Part shown: piece by piece, positions 6,784 to 15,734 of the stretch
How the letters are laid out: every line of letters starts with the position of its first letter
How positions within the stretch are numbered: the first letter of the stretch is position 1
Assembly: GCA_937949615.1 (NCBI GenBank)
Contig: CALEDQ010000002.1
Span: forward strand, 1-47,411
Length of the DNA: 47,411 nt
From: an uncultured bacterium
GTDB lineage: Bacteria; Muiribacteriota; Ozemobacteria; Ozemobacterales; Ozemobacteraceae
Direction: 5' to 3'
The notes under the pieces: model-generated
The model's database searches: none
What the model was told of the DNA's origin: nothing
The model's input: only the letters and a program-made list of their open reading frames with translations
Made by a program: the position numbers and the translations under genes

Positions 6784-8241
6784 ATGTTCAGAAAGCAATA
6801 TATGCCGGCTATGATGCTGGTAATTATCGGTATTCTCTTTTTTCAATCTTTGATCGAGGCCTCTACGCCAAAGTTTCACGTGGATGTTGGCCTGAATCAT
6901 TTTTACAAAAACCGTTATCTTGAGGCATATCGCGAATTCAAAGCCGCTCTCGACATCGATCCACGTTATGCCGAAGCCCATTACAATCTCGGCAGGGTTT
7001 ACAAAGCTCAGGGATTCATAAAAGAGGCCCTGATCGAGTTTCAGATTGCGGTGCAGTTGAAGCCTGACTATCAGGCAGCCCGGCGTGAACTCGATGCTCT
7101 TAAGCAAAACCTGGAGGCTGATGTTGCTGCTCAGCTCAAACTCAAAGGAAAAGAAACCGTTCAACAAACTGAATTCAGCAGCATGAGCGGTGATGAAGCC
7201 GAAAAACGTGCCAGGCAGCTTTTGACTCAGGGGCGCTCTGAAGAAGCGCTGAAATATTTCGATCTGGCTTTACGCGACCGGCCTGATGATGCCAATCTCA
7301 ACAAACTCACCGGCTTTCTGTATTTTAAGCAGAACCTTTTTAATGACGCTTTGACTCGCTACCAGAGAGCTCAGAAAAGTTCACCGGCCGATGCCGAGAT
7401 TCCTTATGCAATCGGGCTGATTTACATGAAAACGCAGATGCCGCAGAAGGCGGAAAGCTTTTTTAATCAGGCCATTAGAATTCAGGGCGATATGATGAAG
7501 GCGCAGTTCGCTCTCGGCGAGGCATACGAAGCCCAGGACCGTATCGAAGACGCGGTTTTTCAGTTCAAAAAGTGCCTTGAAATCAACCCGAACCTCAAAG
7601 AAGCAAAAAACAAGCTTTCTTATCTGGCTGGCCGCCAGAGTTACAACTATTTCAGCCGTGGTTCGTATTTCTATCAGCGTGGTGAATACGAAAAAGCCGA
7701 GCCTCTGCTGTCGATGGCAAGAAATTATGGCAGTCTGACCAGCGATCAGATAAGGCAGGCTGATGAAATGATCAACACCAGCCGTTTCTGGATAAATAAA
7801 AAAGTTGCCCAGGAAAAGGTTGCCTCTGAGCGGCGTCAGACAAGCAACGAAGCCAATATTTCGCGAAGCGTCGATGTGCACGAAGTCAGTGTGAATTCAG
7901 TGCCTTATATCGGTCGCGCCGTCGAATGGGAGGGCGAAGTTGAGTTCGTTTCGACCCGCAAGGGGCGTAAATATATCTTTGTTAACAGTCAGCCTTCTAT
8001 AAATTCTGATTCAAACATGGACTATGCGTTTGAAGTGGAGTTCCCCAAGGACCTGCCTTCAGACCCGAGAGTGGCCTCTAAAGCCTCTGTTATCGTCAAG
8101 GGCCGCATTGTCAGGGTCGAAAAATTGCGCAATGAGAAGTCTGGCGCCTTCAGCTCAAGACGCCAGCCGGTTCTCGAAGCGAGTGAAATCAGATTTAGCC
8201 GGGTGAATTACGATCAGCCGCTGGTTCTGCAGTTCTTTTAA
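6784..8241 (+). CDS. TPR protein with C-terminal beta domain (485 aa)
   Basis: A hydrophobic leader (about residues 8-26, ending LIEAS) indicates export or membrane anchoring. Tetratricopeptide repeats follow: two or three at about 30-110 (for example AEAHYNLGRVYKAQG) and three or four at about 140-290. The C-terminal ~110 residues (from YIGRAVEWEGEVEF) look like a small beta barrel of the OB-fold type found in bacterial envelope proteins. The start is preceded by AAGGGG (6771-6776). It lies 35 nt before a two-gene SpoIIE phosphatase operon and probably belongs to the same transcript, so it may be a scaffold or signal-input partner for those membrane phosphatases. This role is inferred from position only. 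Confidence 0.85.
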   Translation: MFRKQYMPAMMLVIIGILFFQSLIEASTPKFHVDVGLNHFYKNRYLEAYREFKAALDIDPRYAEAHYNLGRVYKAQGFIKEALIEFQIAVQLKPDYQAARRELDALKQNLEADVAAQLKLKGKETVQQTEFSSMSGDEAEKRARQLLTQGRSEEALKYFDLALRDRPDDANLNKLTGFLYFKQNLFNDALTRYQRAQKSSPADAEIPYAIGLIYMKTQMPQKAESFFNQAIRIQGDMMKAQFALGEAYEAQDRIEDAVFQFKKCLEINPNLKEAKNKLSYLAGRQSYNYFSRGSYFYQRGEYEKAEPLLSMARNYGSLTSDQIRQADEMINTSRFWINKKVAQEKVASERRQTSNEANISRSVDVHEVSVNSVPYIGRAVEWEGEVEFVSTRKGRKYIFVNSQPSINSDSNMDYAFEVEFPKDLPSDPRVASKASVIVKGRIVRVEKLRNEKSGAFSSRRQPVLEASEIRFSRVNYDQPLVLQFF

Positions 8242-8276
8242 GAAAGAAGAATGCCGGTGCAGGTTTTTTTCTCAAG

Positions 8277-11162
8277 ATGAAATGGGTTTCAAGACTGCCG
8301 GAGGCCGTACGAAAGCGGCCTCTGGCTTCTTTTTTGCGGGCAGCGATAAAAGCTCTCGTTGTCGTGCTGCTGCCATGGTTTCTTTTGACCGGTATCAGTG
8401 GCTTTTTTGCTTCTGAAGCGCATCTTGAACGACTTGCCGGTGCGAATGAAGAAATGACAGCTTTGTTGTCGATGATATCTTCGCAGTCGGAGCCCGGGCA
8501 CAGGTTCGATGCCGAATTTAAAAGTCTGGTGGCACTTCCTTACCCTTCAGAGGCTTTCAACAGGCGTTTGCAGCAGATTGTTTCGGCTTATTCGCAGACT
8601 CTCGATGTCTATCTTTTCGACCGCGGCGGTGATTGCGTTGTTCTGCCTTTTCTTCCGGTGCCACCAAGGGCGGTTGCCAGACGATTTCTTGAATGTGTCA
8701 TAAACCCGAAACTTGAAGCGAAATATGCAAGATTTGTCGAACAGTTCTCTGGTTATCGTCTGGCCCATAAGCATTTGAATCAGAGCCCGGAAGCCATTAT
8801 CAGAATAGGCTCTTCACATGACCGACAGTGGGGAGGCTGGTTCAAATTATCAGGAAAAGACAAAGCGGACATGGGGCATCTGATCGTCTTTGTCAAAAAA
8901 AGCGGCATCAGAGGGGATGAGCTGCTGAACAGTGCTGTTATGCAGGCCAGATACAAGTTCGGGCGCAACTATTATTTTGCCTGGCAGGATTCAGTAAATT
9001 CGGAAAAGTTGTTGCCGGATGCCTCCGGTTTTGCCTCAGGCACTGCCAGAGTGCTGGCAGAATTGCCGTGGGGCGAGCGGACTTTTGAAATCGATGGTTT
9101 TCATGGCATCAAAATGTTCACCGACGACGGGCTGATTATTGTAGCTCAGACAAATCGGCCCTTTGAGAGGAATCAGCTTTTTGACCGGGCAACTTTTATT
9201 CTGAAAGCATTGCTGTTAGTTGTCTTTTTGATTCTTACGCCTCTGATGATGGGTGTCACCAGACTTTATCCTGGTCTGAAAATTAGAATCGCCTGCCTTT
9301 TTCTTCTCGGGGCAGGTATTCCGCTGGCTCTGCTCATTTTTACCGGGCTGGCTGATCGCAGCGATCAGGAGAAGGTCCTGGTCGACAGCTGGCAAAAGCG
9401 TGGCCTCGAAGAACTGACTCTGATTGACGAAGGCATGATTGGCAATTTCCGTCAGATCGAGCGCCGTTTTAAAAGCCATATTGCCAGAACTGCCCGATTG
9501 CCCGAGCCAGAGTTCTCAAAGCAGCTTGCCGCCACCGGCCAGCTTTTTGACCTGAAGAATATCTACCAGATTCTTGTGGTCAGGCCTGATTCAGGGGTTT
9601 CTTACAGCAGTGAACATCCGAAAGGCAAAAAGAGTGGCGAGCGCGACTCGATGATGATCTACGGTCAGATGCTGCTCGAAATCATCAATGCAACCTATGA
9701 CGAAGCTACCCGCAAGACAAGCACCGATCTGTCTTCTGTTATCAACAATATGGGTGGCTGGATGGCAAGGGCTTTGATTCTCAGTTCCGGGCGGGTTGGC
9801 GTCATGAATCTGCTTGGCAGCGTTATGCCCACCTATGCCGATTTCTTTGTCGACGCCGATAATTACGCCCGGGCAATGGTTTTTGCCTTTATGCCGCAGA
9901 GCGCCATGCAGAGAAATTATCTGTTTACAACCAGCAAAAAAAGAGAAGCAGCCATGTCGCCTCTGCAGGCCCGCTTTGCCGCGTTGCCGGTTTCGGCGTC
10001 GCCATTCTGGCCGGCTTTTCCCAGGCGGGCTACCGCTCATGAACCTGAATTGAAAAAACTTGCCGACCAGGTTCTCAAAAGTGGTGTTCCGGCACATGTT
10101 ATTACCGAAGTCAAATCGAAGAAATATCTGCTGACAGCCATGCGCGGCAGTAACCTCGATGGCTACATTCTTGTCATGGCGCAGCCATACGAGGTTATTG
10201 CCCGAAAAATCGACGTATTGCAGCGGAATCTGCAGATTCTTGCGGTTCTGGTAATTTTTCTGGCCCTTTTTTCGGCCCGGGTTACTTCTTCGCTGCTTCT
10301 GCAGCCGGTGAGTCGACTGCGCGAAGCTCTGGCTTCGATGGCTGAAGGAAATTTCCGCCTGCAGTTTTCTGGGGCAACCGTGTCTGAGTTTGATGCGATG
10401 CTTGGCAGTCTGAACCGCACCATGAATAATCTGCAGGAACTCCAGGTTGCGAGAAGCGTTCAGGAAACCCTGTGGCCGGAAGAAACTCTCAGTGGTGACG
10501 ACTGGCATCTGTTTGGCCGGTGTGACACTGCCACCGAACTGGGTGGCGATCACTATGACTGGTTGAAATTGCCTGATGGGCGCATTCTGCTCGTGATCGG
10601 CGATGCCACCGGGCATGGCATAGCTCCGGCAATGGTTCAGGCTTCGATCAAGGTCTGGCTGGCCCTGAATGCCGAAAAGGCTCAGAGTGCCGTCAGTCTG
10701 CTTGCCGAGATCAGCCGTCTTCACTTCAACTATGGAGCCAAAAGACTGTACATGACCTGCTGGCTTGGCTTTTTTGACCCGGCAACCGGGCATCTCGAAT
10801 ACGCTTCGGCCGGGCACCCTTACCCGATCATTGTCAGAAAAGACGGAAACACCGAAATTCTGAAACTTGCCGGTATGCCGCTCGGCATCAGACAGAAAGC
10901 CACGGTTTCCGGTGACAGCCGTTTTCTTGAAAAGGGCAGCAGTCTGGTTCTTTATACTGACGGAATCGTTGAAACGACTGACTCTAAAAATCAGATGCTG
11001 GGCTTCGATGGTTTTGCGGCAATCTGTGCCGGAATTGCCGGAATGCCGGCTGCGGCAGCTGTAGAAGAAATTCTGGCGCGCGCCGCCGACTGGGGCCCAA
11101 AAAATGATGATCAGAGTGTTATAGTTTTATGCCGCCAGCCAGAGGCAGGTGAAAAACAATGA
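8277..11162 (+). CDS. Membrane-bound SpoIIE-type protein phosphatase (961 aa), first of tandem pair
   Basis: Membrane segments lie at about residues 26-45, 305-325, 334-355 and 648-668. The first two enclose a ~260-residue domain that is probably periplasmic; a second region at 360-645 precedes the last helix. A HAMP-like linker (about 665-715) leads to a PPM/SpoIIE phosphatase domain (about 735-955). The metal-binding motifs are intact: LGGDHYD, IGDATGHG, LYTDG and NDDQS. Such enzymes dephosphorylate anti-anti-sigma (STAS) proteins to release sigma factors, or act in similar partner switches. No STAS or anti-sigma kinase gene is in the window. The SD is weak. Its stop overlaps the next gene as ATGA. 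Confidence 0.9.
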   Translation: MKWVSRLPEAVRKRPLASFLRAAIKALVVVLLPWFLLTGISGFFASEAHLERLAGANEEMTALLSMISSQSEPGHRFDAEFKSLVALPYPSEAFNRRLQQIVSAYSQTLDVYLFDRGGDCVVLPFLPVPPRAVARRFLECVINPKLEAKYARFVEQFSGYRLAHKHLNQSPEAIIRIGSSHDRQWGGWFKLSGKDKADMGHLIVFVKKSGIRGDELLNSAVMQARYKFGRNYYFAWQDSVNSEKLLPDASGFASGTARVLAELPWGERTFEIDGFHGIKMFTDDGLIIVAQTNRPFERNQLFDRATFILKALLLVVFLILTPLMMGVTRLYPGLKIRIACLFLLGAGIPLALLIFTGLADRSDQEKVLVDSWQKRGLEELTLIDEGMIGNFRQIERRFKSHIARTARLPEPEFSKQLAATGQLFDLKNIYQILVVRPDSGVSYSSEHPKGKKSGERDSMMIYGQMLLEIINATYDEATRKTSTDLSSVINNMGGWMARALILSSGRVGVMNLLGSVMPTYADFFVDADNYARAMVFAFMPQSAMQRNYLFTTSKKREAAMSPLQARFAALPVSASPFWPAFPRRATAHEPELKKLADQVLKSGVPAHVITEVKSKKYLLTAMRGSNLDGYILVMAQPYEVIARKIDVLQRNLQILAVLVIFLALFSARVTSSLLLQPVSRLREALASMAEGNFRLQFSGATVSEFDAMLGSLNRTMNNLQELQVARSVQETLWPEETLSGDDWHLFGRCDTATELGGDHYDWLKLPDGRILLVIGDATGHGIAPAMVQASIKVWLALNAEKAQSAVSLLAEISRLHFNYGAKRLYMTCWLGFFDPATGHLEYASAGHPYPIIVRKDGNTEILKLAGMPLGIRQKATVSGDSRFLEKGSSLVLYTDGIVETTDSKNQMLGFDGFAAICAGIAGMPAAAAVEEILARAADWGPKNDDQSVIVLCRQPEAGEKQ

Positions 11163-14155
11163 AAAGTGCCAGTTCACGCCATGTTTACCTGTTGCTTCTG
11201 GTTCTGGCTTTTATAGCCAACGCTTCTGTCGTATACATTTTCTGGAACCGGGATCTGCAGGATGCGGGTCAGGCAGACGGATTGCAGATCCGCCGGCAAC
11301 TCGATCGCTTTCATTCTTTCTTTTCGTTTGAAAAAGTTTTTGTCGGGATTTTTTACGACCTTTTTCAGCGTTCCGGCAATGAACCGGCAAAGTCTTTCGA
11401 AGAGCTTATTTCCGACTGGAAATCTGACTATAGTTTGCCGGCAGATTCATGCGAAGTGGTTTTTTACAAGGGGCATGAACCTCTCAACTGCAGTGATGGC
11501 GAGCGCGATGAATTCAGATTTTTATTTTCCAGGATCGCCTGCGATAAGTTTCGCAAATACAGAACCGAGGGGCAGGACAAGAACCGTCTGGTGAAGATGC
11601 TGAACGGTGGTGTCGGCTTCGAGAGGCTTGAGGCAAAGCCGGGGCAGCTGCGGCGCATCAACATAAGTAATCATCGAAGCTATGCTGTCTGGTTTGCCCG
11701 CAAGGAATCGCCAGATATAAAGGCTGACGGTATGCTTGTTCTTTTTCACAATGCTTTCATTAATGACCGTATGCTTGCAGAAACCCTCTTTAAAAGGCTT
11801 AATACCGATAGAAGCCGTTTCGGTTACCTCTGTCTGAATGATGTGAAGCGCTCGTGTCCGCTGCCTGGTATCGATTCTGCCGCGCTGATGGCTGAAGTCA
11901 GAGGACGGGCCGGAGCCAGCGGTCTGGTGCAAATGATCTGCAATGGCAGAAATCTGCTGGTCAGGTTAAGCCCGGATGGCAACGTCTTTTATGCCACTGA
12001 TACTGTTGTTGCAGTTCCGATGCCATTCTGGGCGATTGCTCTGCTTTTCTTCTGGCTGCCGGTCATGTTGAATTCAATGCTGAAGTCAGAGCCTGAATTC
12101 AGGCTGTCTCTTTATACGCTGCTCGCTTTTGTGGTCATTATCAGTATGGCTCTGCCGGCAATTGCAATCGGATTTTACTGGAATGCCTTTATCTCGTCAC
12201 GTCGTCAGTCACTGAAAATTGAGGCCTCAGACCGCCTGCAGCAGCATCTGATTCAGATTGACTCCAGTTTTCAGCAGACTTTTAGACAAAACCGCAAAAT
12301 TTTCCGCGATCTGGTGCGTATTCTCGACAAACATCCGGAAAACCTGCAGGAGTTTATCGACAAATCAGTTAAACTTGAAATCGACGGCATGTTCGATGCA
12401 TGCATGCTTATCAATGATGCAGGGCAATTCGTCAGACCATATGCCGCTTCGACCTACGCTGTCAGGCGTATGGCCTTTTACCCACGGGCTTACCGTGAAA
12501 AGGCTCTTGAGCAGTTTTTTGCCTGGGGCTGGGTGCCTTTTGATCTTGAAGCTTCTTATGCTCTCGAAACGCCCACCGAGGGGCTCGATGTCAACGAGTT
12601 CGTATCGCTGATGCCATCTCAGGGCAAATCAGCCTACACCGGCTTTGCCGGTTTCACCGCTAAAGACCTTATAAAGATGCATAACAGCAAAATCGATGGT
12701 GATTCGGCGGCAGTTAAAGACGGAGTTTCGAGCATGGTCATGTCTTCGTTGATCGAAGGCAACGGCGAAAACCCGGTTGCCAGAATTTACCAGAGCCTTG
12801 GTGATTTTTTTGATTTTGGTTTTGGTGCCAACCAGTCGATCAATTTTGTCGATCTGATTAAAGACAGAGCCGGCCGGGCAACCCATTGTCTGATATTGTT
12901 TTCCGGGCAGTATAATTTTTCCGGCAGGTTCTTTGATCGCCTTTTTACCGACTCTGACAGATGGCCTGCCGGTGTGAGTTATCTGGCAATCACCGATCGG
13001 CTTTTCAATGTCAATTACCCCTGGCTTGATATGTGGAAGAGGGCTGGTCGACTTCTCGCGTTGATGCAGCCACCGAGAAAAACTCATGTTGAAGAAGTGA
13101 TGATCAATGGTCGGCCGCACCTTCTGGCTGCTTACGTTGCCAGGCATTTTGACGGTTACGTTCTGGCGGCAGCTCTGCCATTGTCTGAAATAGAGAAAAA
13201 GCTCGTGGCGTTGCGTGACAAAATGCTGTTCGCCGGTCTTCTGGTTGCTGCAACCTTTGTGTTTGTCATCATCCGTATTTACTACGGCATCATGGTGCCG
13301 GCGGGTGAAGTAATGAAGGGAGTCAGAGCTTTTGCCAGTCGCAATCATTCATACAGGATTTCGATAACGACAAATGACGAATGGGAGCAGCTTGGCGAGA
13401 CTTTTAACAGCTCTCTTGAAAGCTTGAAAGAGCTTGAAGTAGCTCATTTCGTTCAGACCTGCATTCTTCCGGGCAGTGAAATTACCGCTGCCGGTGCGGT
13501 ATTTGCCGGTCGTACGGTGCCTGCCGATGACGTCGGCGGCGATTATTACGATGCCTTTACCAGCGAAAGCGGTGAAATAACTTTTATTGCCGGTGATGTC
13601 TCTGGTCATTCAATCTCGGCAGCTCTGGTAGTTTCGATGGCGCGGGCCGGTTTTGCCGCATTGTTCGACAGCGGCGTCAGAATGCCTGATGAGCTGTTTG
13701 TCAGATTTAACCAGCTGATGCTCGAACACCTGCGACGGGTTAAAATGATGACCTGTTTCGCCGGCCACATCGATAAAAATGGCGTTCTTACCTGCAGCAA
13801 TGCCGGCCAGGCTTTTCCGCTTCTCATCAGAGACGATGGCAGTGTCGAATTTATCAGATTGATTGGTTACCCGCTTGGGGTAGCCAGAAGAAAGACTTAC
13901 AAGGCCGAAAAGATAAGCCTGCCGGCACGCTGCCGCCTGGTGATGTTCAGCGATGGGGTTGTCGAAGCGATGAACGAGCATGGCGAACAGTTCGGTTACG
14001 ACCGTCTTGAAGCCCTGGTTAAAAAGCTGGGTCTGAGCTGCAGCCGCGAAGAGTTTTTTGCCGGCATTTACGGCGCTGTTAAAGAATTTTCCGGCCCGGT
14101 GCCCTGGGGCGATGACGTTACCGTCGCTCTTCTCGATTATCAGAAGCCCATTTGA
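11159..14155 (+). CDS. Membrane-bound SpoIIE-type protein phosphatase (998 aa), second of tandem pair
   Basis: Same architecture as the preceding gene: a membrane helix at about 8-25, a ~260-residue sensor region, two helices at about 287-303 and 316-338, a second extracytoplasmic region, a helix at about 688-710, a HAMP-like linker, and a PPM/SpoIIE domain at about 765-995. The phosphatase motifs are VGGDYYD, AGDVSGHS, MFSDG and WGDD, so it should be active. The sensor regions share little obvious sequence with those of the first copy, so the pair probably answers different signals with a common output. AGGTG lies upstream of the ATG, which overlaps the previous stop by 4 nt. Confidence 0.9.
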   Translation: MKSASSRHVYLLLLVLAFIANASVVYIFWNRDLQDAGQADGLQIRRQLDRFHSFFSFEKVFVGIFYDLFQRSGNEPAKSFEELISDWKSDYSLPADSCEVVFYKGHEPLNCSDGERDEFRFLFSRIACDKFRKYRTEGQDKNRLVKMLNGGVGFERLEAKPGQLRRINISNHRSYAVWFARKESPDIKADGMLVLFHNAFINDRMLAETLFKRLNTDRSRFGYLCLNDVKRSCPLPGIDSAALMAEVRGRAGASGLVQMICNGRNLLVRLSPDGNVFYATDTVVAVPMPFWAIALLFFWLPVMLNSMLKSEPEFRLSLYTLLAFVVIISMALPAIAIGFYWNAFISSRRQSLKIEASDRLQQHLIQIDSSFQQTFRQNRKIFRDLVRILDKHPENLQEFIDKSVKLEIDGMFDACMLINDAGQFVRPYAASTYAVRRMAFYPRAYREKALEQFFAWGWVPFDLEASYALETPTEGLDVNEFVSLMPSQGKSAYTGFAGFTAKDLIKMHNSKIDGDSAAVKDGVSSMVMSSLIEGNGENPVARIYQSLGDFFDFGFGANQSINFVDLIKDRAGRATHCLILFSGQYNFSGRFFDRLFTDSDRWPAGVSYLAITDRLFNVNYPWLDMWKRAGRLLALMQPPRKTHVEEVMINGRPHLLAAYVARHFDGYVLAAALPLSEIEKKLVALRDKMLFAGLLVAATFVFVIIRIYYGIMVPAGEVMKGVRAFASRNHSYRISITTNDEWEQLGETFNSSLESLKELEVAHFVQTCILPGSEITAAGAVFAGRTVPADDVGGDYYDAFTSESGEITFIAGDVSGHSISAALVVSMARAGFAALFDSGVRMPDELFVRFNQLMLEHLRRVKMMTCFAGHIDKNGVLTCSNAGQAFPLLIRDDGSVEFIRLIGYPLGVARRKTYKAEKISLPARCRLVMFSDGVVEAMNEHGEQFGYDRLEALVKKLGLSCSREEFFAGIYGAVKEFSGPVPWGDDVTVALLDYQKPI

Positions 14156-14174
14156 GCAGGTTGGCTGCAGGGTA

Positions 14175-14204
14175 TTGCTTTTCTGAGAAGTTTTAACCTA
14201 TAAT
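14175..14204 (+). promoter_or_regulatory. Predicted promoter of ccsB-ccsA
   Basis: TTGCTT (14175-14180), an 18-nt spacer and a perfect TATAAT (14199-14204). Transcription would start near 14211, only about 3 nt before the ATG at 14214, leaving no room for an SD. Confidence 0.5.
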
Positions 14205-14213
14205 CCGCATGTC

Positions 14214-15734
14214 ATGAGAACAATACTCAAACTTCTTGTTTCACTTAAATCTGCTGTTGCTCTGATCACCTTTTTGACTCTGCTCTCGATGCTGGGCACC
14301 TTCGTGCCCCAGAATCTCGAGGCGGCGGTCTATCTGCAGCGTTACCCCACATATGGTCACTGGATTCTCGCGCTTGGCTTCGACGACATGTTTCGCAGCA
14401 TCATTTATCAGGCCTGCCTGTGGCTGCTCTCACTGTCGACGCTTGTCTGCATTCTCACTCGCTGGAAAAGCACCTCGAAGCGGCTTTTTAAAAGACTCGA
14501 AAATGTTGAAAAAGCCGAAATAATGGCTTTTGCGGCCGGGCGCACCTTTTCCGGTGATCTCGGTGCCGACTGGCAGAATCAGTATGCCGAGTTCAAAACC
14601 GACGATGACGGGGTTCTTATCGGTCTGCGTGCGTCCGGGCGCATGTCGCTGTTTGGCGGTATGTTCATTCACATCGGGCTTCTTGCGGTTCTTGCCGGCG
14701 GTCTGATCGGGGTTTTTCTCGGCGTCGAAACCTCTCTGCACGGCCGCAAAGGCGAAAATGTCGTTGTTCCGCCGCTTGAGGCACTCAGAGCCGGCCGTGA
14801 TGCCGACCGCATCAGTCGTGTGGCCCGCAATATCAGGACTTTTTCTCCAAATGATCCCAGGCTTGACCAGATGCGTCAGCAGGTCGAGAGTCTGCACAAA
14901 ATGTATGCCGAAGGTATGGCGAGCCCGGCATTTTCCGTTGCCTTCGATGAGCTCTGGGTCGAATACTACGAGAATGATGAAGGGCATCAGAAGGGCGTCA
15001 AAAGCTGGAACTCACGGGTTCGCTTCATCGGTCACGACAGTCAGTCAGATGCGATGGTCATCAAGGTGAATCAACCTGTCAGCTTTAAAGAATTTACATT
15101 CTTTCAGGCCAGCTGGAACAAATATTATGCAAAAGTCCGTCTGACCGTGGAGCATCTGCCCGGAATCAGCGGCTGGCAGGATTATCAACCCACCGCAAGT
15201 TTCCCGCAGACGCTCGAACTGACTTTGAACCAGCCGTTTAAGCCTGAATGGGCGTCTTTTACTTTCGTCATGCAGGACTTCATGCCCGATTTCAGAGTTA
15301 TGGACGGCAGATTTATTTCTGTTTCAAGCGAATTGAACAACCCGGCGGCAATGATTGTCGCATTTGACGAATCAGAAAAAGTCGTCGGGCGTGCCTGGGC
15401 TTTTCCGGCAGACCGAGCGATGCTGGCCAGCCATGTGTCGAGCCTGCCGTTCCTTTTCACTTTTGCTTCTGCTGAAGCAGAGTTCGAGAGCACGCTGCAG
15501 ATGGCCCACGATCCCGGTAAGCCGGTTGTCTGGCTTGGCTGTCTGCTTTTCACCCTTGGCATGATAATGAGCTTCTATGTTGCCTATCGTGAAGACTGGA
15601 TTCTCGTGTTCCCTGACGGCACGGTAAGAATAGCCATTGCCGGCAACCGGCCCGCTCACATGCTGGTTGGTGACCTCGACCGAATTCAGCGGCAACTGAC
15701 CCACACACCACAGGAAACCGTCACCAATGAATGA
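14214..15734 (+). CDS. ccsB: Cytochrome c biogenesis protein CcsB/ResB (506 aa)
   Basis: A ResB/Ccs1 protein of system II cytochrome c maturation. Membrane helices lie at about 8-28, 62-80, 146-170 and 438-458, with a large loop between the third and fourth facing the cell exterior. The N-terminal SLKSAVALITFLTLLSMLGTF pattern is typical, and a histidine in the third helix (FIHIGLL) fits the family's haem-handling residues. CcsB and CcsA together export haem and attach it to CxxCH of apocytochromes. The downstream ccsA overlaps its end by 8 nt. No SD precedes the start. No cytochrome gene is in the window. Confidence 0.93.
   Translation: MRTILKLLVSLKSAVALITFLTLLSMLGTFVPQNLEAAVYLQRYPTYGHWILALGFDDMFRSIIYQACLWLLSLSTLVCILTRWKSTSKRLFKRLENVEKAEIMAFAAGRTFSGDLGADWQNQYAEFKTDDDGVLIGLRASGRMSLFGGMFIHIGLLAVLAGGLIGVFLGVETSLHGRKGENVVVPPLEALRAGRDADRISRVARNIRTFSPNDPRLDQMRQQVESLHKMYAEGMASPAFSVAFDELWVEYYENDEGHQKGVKSWNSRVRFIGHDSQSDAMVIKVNQPVSFKEFTFFQASWNKYYAKVRLTVEHLPGISGWQDYQPTASFPQTLELTLNQPFKPEWASFTFVMQDFMPDFRVMDGRFISVSSELNNPAAMIVAFDESEKVVGRAWAFPADRAMLASHVSSLPFLFTFASAEAEFESTLQMAHDPGKPVVWLGCLLFTLGMIMSFYVAYREDWILVFPDGTVRIAIAGNRPAHMLVGDLDRIQRQLTHTPQETVTNE

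Noticed and set aside
9591..10817. Minus-strand frame of 408 codons inside the first SpoIIE gene
   Set aside because: Antisense to a clear phosphatase domain; no signals and a composition rich in H, R and Q typical of shadow frames.
6784..14155. Sporulation link for the SpoIIE-type phosphatases
   Set aside because: SpoIIE-type PPM domains are common in non-sporulating bacteria; no sporulation gene is present in the window.
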